Assembly: GCA_030278955.1 (NCBI GenBank)
Contig: JAOANR010000011.1
Coordinates: forward strand, 43,759,417-43,823,416
Source: Hygrophila difformis
Lineage: Eukaryota; Streptophyta; Magnoliopsida; Lamiales; Acanthaceae
DNA length: 64,000 bases
Direction of reading: 5' to 3'
The notes under the pieces are model-generated. The model did not search any database, was not told the origin of the DNA, and saw only the letters and a list, made by a program, of their open reading frames with translations. Below are positions 55,701-64,000 of this stretch, piece by piece. The number at the start of each line of letters is the position of its first letter. Positions within the stretch are counted from its first letter, which is position 1. Made by a program: the position numbers and the translations under genes.

Positions 55701-56886
55701 CAATTGGCCTTTTTGACAGGTCACCGAATGTGATATTGCCCATTCGTCTTTCATCAAGTTTGGAAAAAAATTCCTTTCTTCCGCACATATGGTTTGATGC
55801 ACCTGTATCCATGTACCATGTGACCTTTTGAGGTGGCTCTGGTTCTTTGCAAGACATTAGTACTACTGGACCATCCTTCTCTTCTTTATCAATGAGATTC
55901 GCCTTCTCATTTTTGTTGTTATCTGCATTGTACCAACATTCATTAGCGAAATGACCAAATTTCTTACATGCATGGCATTGAACTTCTGATTTGTCAAATC
56001 TTCCAAAGTTTCTGCCACGTCCACGACCACGGGCTCGGAATTGTCCTCGGCCTCGATTGATATTCTGGACACGTTCATTTCCTCCATTATTTTCACCATT
56101 ATTGATTCGATTCTGATCATAGCGATTATTGACTCGGCCATCTCTTCCTCTCTGTGCTTGATAACGTCCACGTTGTGGACTTCCTCTCACAACATTATTT
56201 CTTTTAAACGACAATTTCGTTTGCAGTGTTTGCTCCAAAGATTGTTCGTCTCCCTTTTTGAAGAGTCGATGCTCATGGGCTTGTAAAGAGCCCATTAATT
56301 CTTCAATTGTCATTGCCTCGAGATTTTTTGATTCTTCGATGGCAACAACGATAAAGTTGAATTTTGGGTCTAGGGACCTCAAGATCTTCTCCACAACACG
56401 AACATCTTTGATCTCTTCGCCATTCTGTCTCATTTGATGAACAACGGAAATTACTCGGGAGAAGTAATCTGAGACGGCTTCTGATCTGCTTTGTTGTAAA
56501 GTTTCAAATTGGGCTCTCAAAGATTGGAGCCGGATTTTCTTCACTTTATCTACTCCATCGTGGGCTTTCTTTAAAATTTCCCATGCATCCTTTGATGTTT
56601 TTGCTGTAGAAATCAACTCAAATGTGGCTTCATCTATGCCTTGGTATATTGTGAACAAGGCTTTTTTCTCCTTTTTCTTTATCTCCTTCAATTGATCGTC
56701 ATCTTCTATTGTTGATGTCAACTCTGCAAAATCTGTTTCCACCATATCCCAGACATCAAGGGATCCGAGCAAGGCTTCCATTTGGATACTCCACATCCTG
56801 TAATTTTCTTTTGTTAATTTCGGCACTTGTGATTGAAGAGAACTTGTTGACGCCATTGTGAACAATATCTCCTTTCTGTTGCGCAA
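52759..56886 (-). CDS. Copia gag-pol polyprotein (about 1365-1375 aa, one open frame)
   Basis: The likely start is the second Met (56856, [10 protein letters not shown]). UBN2-like gag ([19 protein letters not shown]) with CCHC knuckle [14 protein letters not shown] near residue 305. Protease [12 protein letters not shown] near 360. Pre-integrase [10 protein letters not shown]...[10 protein letters not shown]. Integrase with Asp in HSDVCGPI and Asp in [10 protein letters not shown] with [15 protein letters not shown] and YVDD. RNase H with FSDSDWAGS and CEAEYIAAA, ending in [11 protein letters not shown]. Odd: exactly 36 residues after the second Asp, where the catalytic Glu should be, the sequence reads NGLSKRKNR (Lys for Glu, a G-to-A change). 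The frame runs through the polypurine tract and stops inside the 3' LTR. Confidence 0.93.
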   Translation of the reverse strand: MRNRKEILFTMASTSSLQSQVPKLTKENYRMWSIQMEALLGSLDVWDMVETDFAELTSTIEDDDQLKEIKKKEKKALFTIYQGIDEATFELISTAKTSKDAWEILKKAHDGVDKVKKIRLQSLRAQFETLQQSRSEAVSDYFSRVISVVHQMRQNGEEIKDVRVVEKILRSLDPKFNFIVVAIEESKNLEAMTIEELMGSLQAHEHRLFKKGDEQSLEQTLQTKLSFKRNNVVRGSPQRGRYQAQRGRDGRVNNRYDQNRINNGENNGGNERVQNINRGRGQFRARGRGRGRNFGRFDKSEVQCHACKKFGHFANECWYNADNNKNEKANLIDKEEKDGPVVLMSCKEPEPPQKVTWYMDTGASNHMCGRKEFFSKLDERRMGNITFGDLSKRPIEGKGDITFELHNGKHLCISDFYYVPEIKSNLLSVGQLLEKGYEIRMENLALSLRDKNNRLITHVKMTTNRMFPLKLTIDDSKCLKATTVDNGKLWHLRYGHLNFDALKLLQKKNIVTGLPQIESSSDVCEVCVMGKQHRHTFKKYGARIARSRLELVHSDVCGPITPVSIGGNRYFLTFTDDYSGKTWIYMMKEKSEVFSKFKEFKNLVEKQSGCQLKCLRTDRGGEYTSREFDHFCRKHGISHQLTMPYTPQQNGLSKRKNRTILNMVRCMLKEKNIPKEFWGNAVNCSVYLLNRSLTKRIGDITPEEAWSGKKPKVDHLRIFGSICFAKVPEEKRTKLEDKSQKCIFLGYGENFSGYKLYNPVTRKVVMSRDVIFNDDQTWRWNEDEPTKHVPFDDEHEKQKEQQQQMEDMVPDHVEVESQSSDDSPLVRRTRRVQDIYDSSEPIDDEFNNFCLFAGLDPLTFQEASKEVKWQKAMEEEIQAIEKNNTWELTSLPDKHRAIGVKWVFKTKRNAKGEIERHKARLVAKGYNQRYGIDYEEVFAPVARLETVRLLISLAAQKKWQIHQMDVKSAFLNGNLEEVVYVEQPPGFIIEGQEDKVYRLKKALYGLKQSPRAWNSRIDKYFIENGFVKCPYEHSLYAKRNLSGEFLLVCLYVDDIIFTGNDKALIQEFKKSMEKEFEMSDLGLMRYFLGIEVKQDEEGIFISQEKYAKEILKKFSMEDCCSVDTPLEVGTRLTKEGEGNPVNPTYYKSLVGCLRYLTCTRPDILFGVGLVSRYMETPKTSHLKAAKRILKYIQGTIKYGMIYSTNQSTELVGFSDSDWAGSKEDRKSTSGFVFYLGRNAFTWSSKKQPIVALSTCEAEYIAAAACVCHAIWLKKLLGDLKIQQESAIKIHVDNKSAIALAKNPVHHERSKHIDTHFHFIREHVKSKEVELKYVSSSEQVADIFTKALKAETFQYLRKKLGIQDFKRMSLKGGNVE

Positions 56887-57764
56887 CTGGACTCCAAAAT
56901 CTTCAATTTGACAAATTCTTCTCTACCAACCCACCTTTTTTTTAAAAAAATATACCCACTAACTTTTATTTTTCCTTTTTTTTTTAAATTAACCTTTTTT
57001 TTAAAAAACTTTGTCGGTAGAGACAACAACCCCACTAAACTTTGTCTTGAACATTCTTTAAGCCTTTCTTCAACAACCGCACTAACTCTCCCTTTTTTTT
57101 AAAAAAAAAAATCTCACCACTAACTTTTTTTAATAATATTTTTTTTAAGAAAAAAACACCCACTATCTCCTTTAATTCCCAACTATCTCATTTAATTCAC
57201 AATCATCCTTCCCACCTGCCACACGCTACTTCATCTCAATTGAATTTTTTTTTTTACTTACGCAAGAGACAACAGCCCAAGGTGCAAAGAATATTCAAGA
57301 CACCGGCAGCGTCGTGTAAAGATGGTGTTGGTTGCGGCTTTGGCACGGAGGAGTTGTTGCTCACGGCGGCGAGCAGGAGCAGCACAGGGCGGTTGCTGGT
57401 TTTACGGTGGCTGCAGGCGGCGCGGATGGCAGAGCTGCGCAGCTGGTCGGCGGCGGGAGTGGAACGACAGCGGCGGTGGGAACTGGTCGGAGCAACAGCA
57501 GCAGTTCAGTGACTGTAGTGGTGTTGGGGACGAGCAGCGGACGCGCTGGCTCGTCAGACGTGTGGGCTGCAACTCGTGGTGGCAGCGGGCGGTGCTCGGA
57601 GGTGCGGATTCACCGGAGAAAGGTTGCAGGCAGTGGTGGTGAGGCTGCTGGCAGTAGCTAGGGGGAGACACCCCAGGTGAGCAGATTTAAATTGTTTTAA
57701 TTTTGAGTGTTTATACTCAAGTTGTTTTGCTCTGAGTTTAGATCTCAGGCTCTGATACCAATTC
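56887..57764 (-). other. Long leader of the copia element
   Basis: 877 nt between primer site and gag. The half near the primer site (57300-57665) is GC-rich with GCAGC/GGCGG motifs and has open frames on both strands. The half near gag is very T-rich on the plus strand with homopolymer runs. I see no recognisable protein. Confidence 0.6.
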
Positions 57765-58058
57765 TGTTGGAATTTTGAATTGGGGAGAAGGAGTTAAAGT
57801 TTGTATTTCTTAAAACTTGATTCTACATTTTTTTCACTAAGATTACACGGCTATTTATAGCCGGAATGTTTACAAAAGTAAAGATATAAAATACACCATT
57901 GTTGAAAAACTACGGATCCGCAAGTTTTGACAATGGCAATCAAACAAGGCGGCTACTTTGACGACGGCGTGCGCATCTCTTTTTGACGACGGCGGGAGCA
58001 TGCGTTGTCGGGGACGGCGACTGGAGCACGCTTAGTTAGGTGAGTTTATTATTCAACA
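57765..58058 (-). repeat. 5' LTR of the copia element at 52.5-58.1 kb
   Basis: 294 bp, matching 52476-52768 with about three substitutions and one extra T. Confidence 0.93.
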
Positions 58059-58063
58059 TAAGC

Positions 58064-59218
58064 GCTCTAAGCCGCCACGGCAATGAATCCGGGTTTACCA
58101 ACCATCTAACCACATTGATAGAATCGCATTCAAAAACCAATCTTGGAAGTGGGAAGCCTTGATCCCTTACCAGTGCCAGACAGACGCGGTTGATGGCTGT
58201 TAGTTCAGCTTCTGTTGAATCCTTGTAGCCTATAAAATCTGACAGGGTGAATATGACATCCCCACCTTCGTTTCGGATCACTCCTCCCACCCCCTCCGGC
58301 CCGGGTTACCAAGCGAAGAGCCATCAGTATTGATTTTCCACCATCCCGCCTCAGGGCGCTACCACACCAAACTATTGCGAGGAACTCTCACCATATTACT
58401 TCTAGTCCGGACCAAACCTTCAGGGAACCCGATCGCCATGCCCCCAAGATGAATATTTTCCTCATTCACAGCCATTTTCCACCACAGACAAACACTCCAT
58501 TTGATACTCTCTATTAACTCCTTTATTCCAGGCTGCAGTCCTTTGAAAAGAATACCATTGCGAAACTTCCATATACACCACAAGGCCGCGACCCCCGTAA
58601 GACTCCACAGCTCCTTTCTACCACTCTTACAGCTAGCATTCCACCACCAATTTAGCAGGATATCCGTAGTACCCGGTAGTGCCCATATCACCTCAAACCA
58701 AGATGCCACCCTATACCAAATAGCACCCACAAATTCGCATTTACAAAATAAATGATTTGCCGACTCAATCCCCTTGCCACAGAATGGACAAATGCCTCTG
58801 CAACTTGTATGCAGCCTCGTCTAACTAACATTTCCCTTACCGGAAGGCCATTGTTAGCAATCTTCCACACCAATACTCTCACCTTCAATGGTGCCTTGAT
58901 TTTCCAAATATCAGTCCAAAACCCTGTTGATCTACCCCTGCTATCGGCCACCCCCTTTAACCAAACAGACTTCGTAGCAAATTGGCCATTCCCCTCTCTA
59001 AACCAAATAACTTGGTCCTCTAAGAAACGACTTAACTGTACCCGGCTTAACACCCCCATGAAGCTATTCTAAGCCTCCAACTCCCAATCAAATTACACTC
59101 TCCGCAATGGATTATCCCATACCCATTTAATACCTGACCAGAACCCAAACTCCACAATCTTCCCTCCCTTATTAGATGTCGTCAAAGAAAATAGTCTAGG
59201 AAACATTACCTGCAGCGG
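58064..59218 (-). pseudogene. LINE ORF2 C-terminal part: zinc-knuckle region and RNase H start
   Basis: From the 5' truncation (59218) the minus strand encodes FWSGIKWVWDNPLRR, the RVT zinc-binding region (KAPLKVRVLVWKIANNGLPV, C-rich knuckle), the linker GVAALWCIWKFRNGILFKG and the RNase H start (GGVIRNEGGDVIFTLSDF, STEAELTAI, FECDSINVV), spread over at least three frames with stops. Decayed. Confidence 0.85.
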
Positions 59219-59229
59219 CAGTCTCAAAG

Positions 59230-59707
59230 TTATTAATTAGAATTTTTTTGACTTTTGACTTTTGATAATGTTTGTTAATCAGCATTGATATAATATTATC
59301 ACTATTATAAAATTAAACGAAAATATATTGTGTAGTGTGATCTTATTCGATTAATCTAATTGCATAATTTTATAATATAGTAGTACAATATATGTAATTT
59401 TTACAAATATACACTAAAAATATTAAACCTTAAATATATTGAAACACGAGAAAAAAAGGTGTCTAATCAATTAAAATGGAGGGATAGTATTTTCTTTGTT
59501 GTACCTTACTGGTATAAAAGAAGTACAGTATGGGTTCTGAGGTTCATTTCCTTTTCGAATGTCTGCATGATCATTGTGCTTGGAGTTGTTGTGGTAGGAG
59601 ATTGGACTGAAAATGTAACGTTGAAAGCTACTTGGTTTTTAGAAAAGAACTCTTTCCTAAAAAAAAAGGTATATCACAAATATCTAAATATATAAAATAT
59701 ATGTATA
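59230..59707. other. Intergenic
   Basis: AT-rich, no gene. About 59250-59485 (ending AAAATGGAGGGATAGTA) may be another decayed Stowaway-like MITE. Confidence 0.4.
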
Positions 59708-59942
59708 CTCCATTCCTTTTTTAATTCGTGCTATGGACCCACCCAACACGCAATCCAATACATATTTTAAATCATTAATAATTTAGGTTCGGTACAAGTA
59801 AAAGTTCCAAAAGTTGAATATTTAAAAACTACAACACGAGACGAATCTAAAAAGATCTCACTTGGCTAGATTCTAAGTTAAAGTATATGTGCGAACGGTG
59901 TCAAAACACCCAACGATGCAACAATAAAAAAAATGGAGGGAG
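59708..59942. mobile_element. Stowaway-like MITE
   Basis: CTCCATTCCTTTTT at the left and AAAAAATGGAGGGAG at the right are imperfect inverted repeats flanked by TA. The interior (AAGTAAAAGTT, TTAAAAACTACAACACGAGACGA) is shared with the MITE hit by the Tekay element. 235 bp. Confidence 0.7.
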
Positions 59943-60074
59943 TATATATCACTATAAACCCTCCTTTGTCACCGAAAGAAAAAAATATCAATGTGCATGT
60001 CACATCAACCCCTATTACTACTATGTGATAAATATTGAGGGAAGGGAGAAGCATATATGCACAAGTACGCTACT

Positions 60075-61021
60075 ACACTGTACCCACCCCCAGAAAGTTC
60101 ATGAATTAATCAAATTACCCATAAATTTGGTTTGCCTGAATATGTGCACATACTTTAATTGTGTGTGAGTTTGACCTTACCTACGTTCAATCCCAACTTG
60201 CCAACCCACTCTTTTCCCATCGTTTTCCATTCTCATTTAATTCCACAAGTACATAATTGAGATATATTTCCATTATCAGACAGACAGCACACATCATATA
60301 TATTTACGTACACATACACAGCCATATTTTGAAGTAGTAGTACTACACAATTTAACAGGGACACATACGCATCTTTTTACTACACATTTTAAGACTTTGT
60401 CTTGCACTAATTAGGGTTTGTAACGAAGAACTCCCTAGCTCACTCTCAACTCAACCATCATCATGGATTCATGGTCTTGCTGCTGCTCAGCTATCTGCTT
60501 TATCTTTCCACTCCTCATTAACAGATTTGTCAATTCGTCAATCTTTTGTTCCAAATTACTCATCCTTTTGCTACCTCGAAAACGAATGGATGCGGCCACA
60601 TCAATGTGGAAAACCCTCACTAGTGAGGCATCCAACTTCCTCAATTTCTTGGCATAGTTCAGCCTCTTGAACACATTCCATTTCACCTTTTCGCACGTTC
60701 TGATCAGTTTATCGGCCTTCAACAGCTGGCTCATGAGTGCTTGGCTTTCACGGGTGGGTCGCGCCACCATATATCTTTGGAAGCTGTCGAAATCTTCGCC
60801 CATGGCGAGTTTAATGAAAGATAGGGTGGATTTCAGGCGGTTTAAGTAGGACCGGAATTGGACTAATTTGTGTGTCGATTTCAAAATTGACATGAACAAT
60901 ACCTCAAAAGCCACCCCTACGGCCGCTCCTTCCACCAAACCTCCCATAAATACCTGGTACTATCTTTTTGTCTCTAAACGAAACCCTAAAAGACAATACC
61001 TGGTACTGGCTGCAAGATCTT
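60075..61021. repeat. Segmental duplication block, copy 2 (RPW8 gene plus 3' flank)
   Basis: Matches 12466-13386 in the same orientation. It carries a few extra insertions in the 3' flank, including about 60 bp around 60335-60390. Confidence 0.85.
60435..60947 (-). CDS. RPW8-domain resistance-like protein, copy 2 (170 aa)
   Basis: Starts MGGLVEGAAVGVAFEVLFM, a hydrophobic N-terminus of the RPW8 type, then the helical core (FRSYLNRLKSTLSFIKLAMG; KADKLIRTCEKVKWNVFKRL), the ending LDASLVRVFHIDV and a Lys-rich helix, finishing in a Gln/Met-rich tail. Its length is close to known single-domain RPW8 proteins (about 150-175 residues). An in-frame stop lies just upstream of the Met, which fixes the start for both copies. 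No NB-ARC or LRR follows, so it is a stand-alone RPW8-like protein rather than a helper NLR. Expected role: membrane-associated immune signalling or cell death; inferred from the domain only. It is 15 residues longer than copy 1. Confidence 0.85.
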   Translation of the reverse strand: MGGLVEGAAVGVAFEVLFMSILKSTHKLVQFRSYLNRLKSTLSFIKLAMGEDFDSFQRYMVARPTRESQALMSQLLKADKLIRTCEKVKWNVFKRLNYAKKLRKLDASLVRVFHIDVAASIRFRGSKRMSNLEQKIDELTNLLMRSGKIKQIAEQQQDHESMMMVELRVS

Positions 61022-61499
61022 TAATGACTATGGAATAAAATTATTTTAAATAGGATTATACATCATCAAAGCATATTGATCAATATTTAATGAGTTCAGA
61101 AAGGTTTCTAATAAAATAATAAGAATAATAGAAAAATTAACAAGAAAACCATAAGACTGCAGACAGGGGTTTTAGTGACGGGAAGGGGGAAAGAGGGCAG
61201 GATTATAGAATGGTTAATTTATAGAGAGCCTTCATAATGGGTCCTCAACGTGCTGTTGGATTTCTCCTATTTAGTTGAATTAAAATAGAATTAACTAAGA
61301 CTTTGTTCTAAGTCTCTTATTATATGATTAATAATTAAATTGAATGTCACGTATAATTCTAAAATGAGAATGGGAGCTTTACCTAGTGAACATCAAATCA
61401 TTAAATTCAAAATCGGTCCTTATATTCCATCTCATTATTCTCTTTGTAATTTAGTTACACCGCATAAATTCCCACTAACCCTCAATAGTGAAATTAAAA
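61022..61499. other. Intergenic upstream of RPW8 copy 2
   Basis: AT-rich. No gene or repeat ends seen. Confidence 0.4.
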
Positions 61500-61772
61500 T
61501 ACTTACCCTAGCGGTCAAGTCCCCCTTCTTCCAACCATAGGTTGGGGTTTCGATCCTCACCTGGCCCTTTATCCTTCCCCTATATCCCCCTTTGTAATTA
61601 GTGTAGTTTGGGCTCCCACACACCTTTGCCGACACATGGGTGTCACTGTTATGGTTGGGGGTTCGATCCTCACCGGCCCTTTATCCCTCCCATTTATCCC
61701 CTTTGTAATTTGTGTAGTTTGGGCTCCCACACACCTTTGTCGACACATGAGTGTCACTGTTTACTAAAAAAA
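61500..61772 (+). repeat. SINE-like repeat with duplicated body
   Basis: A unit containing a GGTTTCGATCCTCAC block, like a Pol III B box, then CCCTTTATCC, TTTGTAATT, GTGTAGTTTGGGCTCCCACAC and GACACATGGGTGTCACTG, is repeated in tandem (second B-box-like block GGTTCGATCCTCAC near 61660), ending at an A-run (61766-61775). A possible A box lies upstream near 61510. Read as a tRNA-derived SINE with an internal duplication; no intact tRNA. Confidence 0.5.
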
Positions 61773-62450
61773 AATAGGGAAATTAAAAGAGAAGGGATAA
61801 TAAGGGTTTTTGGTTGTGGACATCTAAGTTAAACTTAATTACCATGCACGAACTTTTGAGTTTTCCCTAAAATTAATGGCTGTAAATTGGGTGTGTTGAG
61901 CCGGATTTTCATTCAAATTGCTGAACTTATATTTACAACATCAATTCGTCGTTAATGTGATAAATATTAATTAAATATTTTTGAGTGAAAGTTCAAAAAA
62001 AAAAAAATAAAAAAAAAGTGATACTTCAATACATATGAATTTGCAGGATCGCATACAAACCGCTTCCCACCCGTGGGTGGACATGGTTGAGCGCCAGAAT
62101 ATTCCTTTAGATTTCTGGAAATTAGATTACTTTTGGAATATATCTGAGGTCACTGATGTATGTAGGAGGCCCCAACTGTCGGGAAACAAGTAATTTACCT
62201 CGTGTCATGACAAAAGGTCATCATACCCAAAATAAAGAAATGAGAAATGGTAATGTAAAAACTTGCAAATTGCAATCGTGTTTGTGTAAATAACACGTTG
62301 AAGGTAACATACATGGAAAGATACGCACATAGGGAAAACGACCCAAACTCATCTTCTTTTTTCCTTATAAAACTTGGCATATAACTATAAGTATATTATT
62401 TTCTCGCATGAATGAAACATTTGCAAGTTGTACGTTAGGATTGCACTTAA

Positions 62451-62487
<37 letters not shown>

Positions 62488-62718
62488 AATTAAAATCCTT
62501 TCTTTCCAAATTTTGAAAAGTTTCATTAGCTATATGTTTATGAAATAATTAGAATTTAATGTTTAAATTTTAGAATTCGAGTTTGAATTTAATAGTAAAA
62601 AATTATTTTCGGTGTTAGAGTTTAAAATTACATTTTAGATGTTGGATTTGGAAAAGTTAAAACATGGAGAAGGGTAGACTTTAGCAAAAAATAATCCTAA
62701 ACTTATCAACATTGGCGG
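61773..62718. other. Intergenic with a TA microsatellite
   Basis: No gene. A (TA)n run occupies about 62453-62484 and A-rich runs lie at 61997-62019. Confidence 0.5.
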
Positions 62719-62727
62719 ATATTTATA

Positions 62728-63061
62728 CGAAAAAAAAAAACACATTTAGTCCCATAACTTTTTTCAATTTCCAAAACCATCCCATAACAATCTTAATCAT
62801 CGCCGAACTCATCCATGAACCTGGTTTTTTCGCTTATCAACATCGAACCCGTCCCATAACTACCCTAATATGGAGGAATGGATTCGGCAATAATCAGAGT
62901 AGTTATCGGACGGGTTCGGCCATTATTAGAGAAAAAACTGGGTTCATTGACGGGTTCGGCGAAGATTATGGTAGTTATAGGACGAAATTGTCTAATTCGA
63001 TATTTGTTGGACTGTTTTTAAAATTTTTTAAATTATTGGATGGTATGGGTTTTTTTTTTCC
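62728..63061. mobile_element. Mutator-like foldback element, copy 2
   Basis: Perfect 9-bp duplication ATATTTATA (62719-62727, 63062-63070). Ends CGAAAAAAAAAA and (inverted) GGAAAAAAAAA. Long internal inverted repeat (GAACTCATCCATGAA opposite TTCATTGACGGGTTC). Same family as 30829-36266. 334 bp, no coding capacity. Confidence 0.85.
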
Positions 63062-63070
63062 ATATTTATA

Positions 63071-63833
63071 CCCCTAAACTAATTTTTAAACAAAAAATAC
63101 ACCTGAAGTTTAAATCTTTGGAAAATTAATTTAAACTTTAGGTGTATTTTTTACGAAACGCAAACCTTAACCTTAAGTACCAAATAAAATAATTAAAATT
63201 AACTTATAATCATTTAGTTTTTAACAGGCATCTTCAAAATGTGAATACATTTGAGAAATGGGAAATAATAAGGCAACGCCCTAAAAGAATTGAAAAGGAA
63301 ATATCTATTTAAAGTGGCGAAGTCCTAGTAGGACTTTAATGAATATAATGACGTATACAGCAAGGAAACACGTCGAAAAATGTTGTCGAGATATGCATTT
63401 GCACTGCTGCATCTTTATCATTCAATCTGCCTGTTATCGCAAGAATTTGGATTGCGCCTTCAAAAAAGTTAAGAACAATGAACAGGAAACTGGTTCCTTA
63501 CCCACTGTCAATTACAGGAACTAAAATTATCTAACTACGAACTACAACTATGAACTACGCTAGAGAAACTAAACTACGAACTAATAAGAAATAAAATCTC
63601 CTGAGGAGTGTTGATGTGGTGTTGGTTCCCCTTTTTCCAGCCTTGATCGGTATTTATAGGAGGTGATGTAACCGCTGTAGAAGAACTGCTCCATGATCCA
63701 AGCCCTTTTATAACCATCCCGTCTGTACGCCTCAGCCTGACTACTCCGCGTGGTTGTTTATTTCGCTTAATATGCTATCCTCCTTGGGGTCAATCGGTCT
63801 AGATGATACACTATCCCTTGGTCCTGGCATAGG
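63071..63833. other. Unassigned, possibly the edge of another retroelement
   Basis: No gene. The minus strand has CCTATAAATACCG (about 63650-63660), a TATA-like promoter reading away from the right edge, followed by GTAGTTCGTAGTT repeats. This could be part of an LTR, but no ends are visible. Confidence 0.3.
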
Positions 63834-64000
63834 TGATTGTCCATTTGGTCTTGGCCTAACGGGCAGATAGGAAACTGTCCCTTTGGCCTGACGGGCAGAT
63901 ATGTGACTGTCCCTATGGTCTTGACCTCACGGACAGATAGGTGACTGTCCCTTTGGTCTTGGCCTAACGAGCAGATAGGTGACTGTCCATTTGGCCTGAC
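63834..64000. repeat. Tandem array at the right edge, 32-38 bp units
   Basis: Five units of GACTGTCCCTTTGG, TCTTGGCCTAACG and GGCAGATAGGT in two lengths (with and without a 6-bp segment), continuing past the window edge. Confidence 0.75.

Larger units (their letters stand above)
52476..58058 (-). mobile_element. Complete Ty1/copia element with open polyprotein
   Basis: LTRs 52476-52768 and 57765-58058 (TGTTGGAATTTT...TATTCAACA), perfect duplication TAAGC (52471-52475, 58059-58063), primer site TGGTATCAGAG (57750-57760, minus) and polypurine tract AAAGGGGGGAAA (52769-52780, minus). It splits the LINE RNase H domain. LTRs differ by about three substitutions and a T-run length. Confidence 0.95.
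52046..59218 (-). mobile_element. 5'-truncated L1-type LINE, interrupted by a copia element
   Basis: A poly-A tail (plus-strand T-run 52046-52063) marks the 3' end. An 11-bp target duplication with one mismatch flanks the unit: CAGTCCCAAAG at 52035-52045 and CAGTCTCAAAG at 59219-59229. Only about 1.6 kb of LINE remains after removing the copia element and its duplication, covering the end of ORF2. Confidence 0.85.

Noticed and set aside
57332..57671. Overlapping Ala/Gly/Arg-rich frames in the copia leader as a host gene
   Set aside because: They lie between the primer site and gag of a complete element, on both strands, with no domain; kept only as a leader oddity.
61640..61690. tRNA gene suggested by GGTTCGATCC
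   Set aside because: No cloverleaf can be formed around it; only a B-box-like block is present, as in SINEs.

Overview
The window is nuclear DNA of a flowering plant. Two small RPW8-type disease-resistance genes and a dirigent gene, all plant families, sit in AT-rich DNA crowded with plant LTR retrotransposons (Tekay and Tat lineages of Ty3/gypsy, and Ty1/copia), L1-type LINEs, and hAT, Mutator-like and Stowaway-like MITEs. RPW8 and dirigent genes together suggest a eudicot; I cannot name the species. By my count about 80% of the window is mobile DNA, much of it nested. Layout, left to right. 1-5318: 5' part of a minus-strand Tekay element (gag-protease, leader, 3.07-kb LTR) running off the left edge. 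It cuts a plus-strand LINE (5319-10750), which is also split by a Tekay solo LTR (6695-10468, TSD TTTGA) that itself carries a hAT-like MITE (7838-8545). 11150-12300: a TIR element and a decayed tandem array. 12844-13311: RPW8-like gene, minus strand. 14814-29861: a complete, apparently young 15-kb Tat-lineage element (TSD GAAAT) with gag-protease and pol frames plus a nine-exon antisense gene for a plant-mobile-domain (PMD) protein. 30437-36360: a dirigent pseudogene split by a Mutator-like foldback element that is itself split by a copia element. 37321-37881: an intact dirigent gene. 38493-50478: a complete Tekay element (TSD CCCTC) with an open 1596-residue polyprotein, inserted in a Stowaway-like MITE. 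52046-59218: a 5'-truncated LINE split by a copia element with one full-length frame (TSD TAAGC). 60435-60947: second RPW8-like gene, a segmental duplicate of the first. 61.0-64.0 kb: a SINE-like repeat, a second copy of the foldback family and a tandem array at the right edge. The host genes likely to work are the two RPW8-like proteins (membrane-associated defence proteins) and the secreted dirigent protein (stereoselective phenoxy-radical coupling in lignan or lignin metabolism). The RPW8 pair lies 47 kb apart, and almost all of the DNA between is transposon, so this looks like a local duplication pushed apart by insertions. The two strongest leads are the antisense PMD gene, whose consistent GT-AG introns can persist in a retroelement because they lie on the non-genomic strand, and a 153-bp extension of the Tekay LTR that looks like priming from an upstream polypurine tract.
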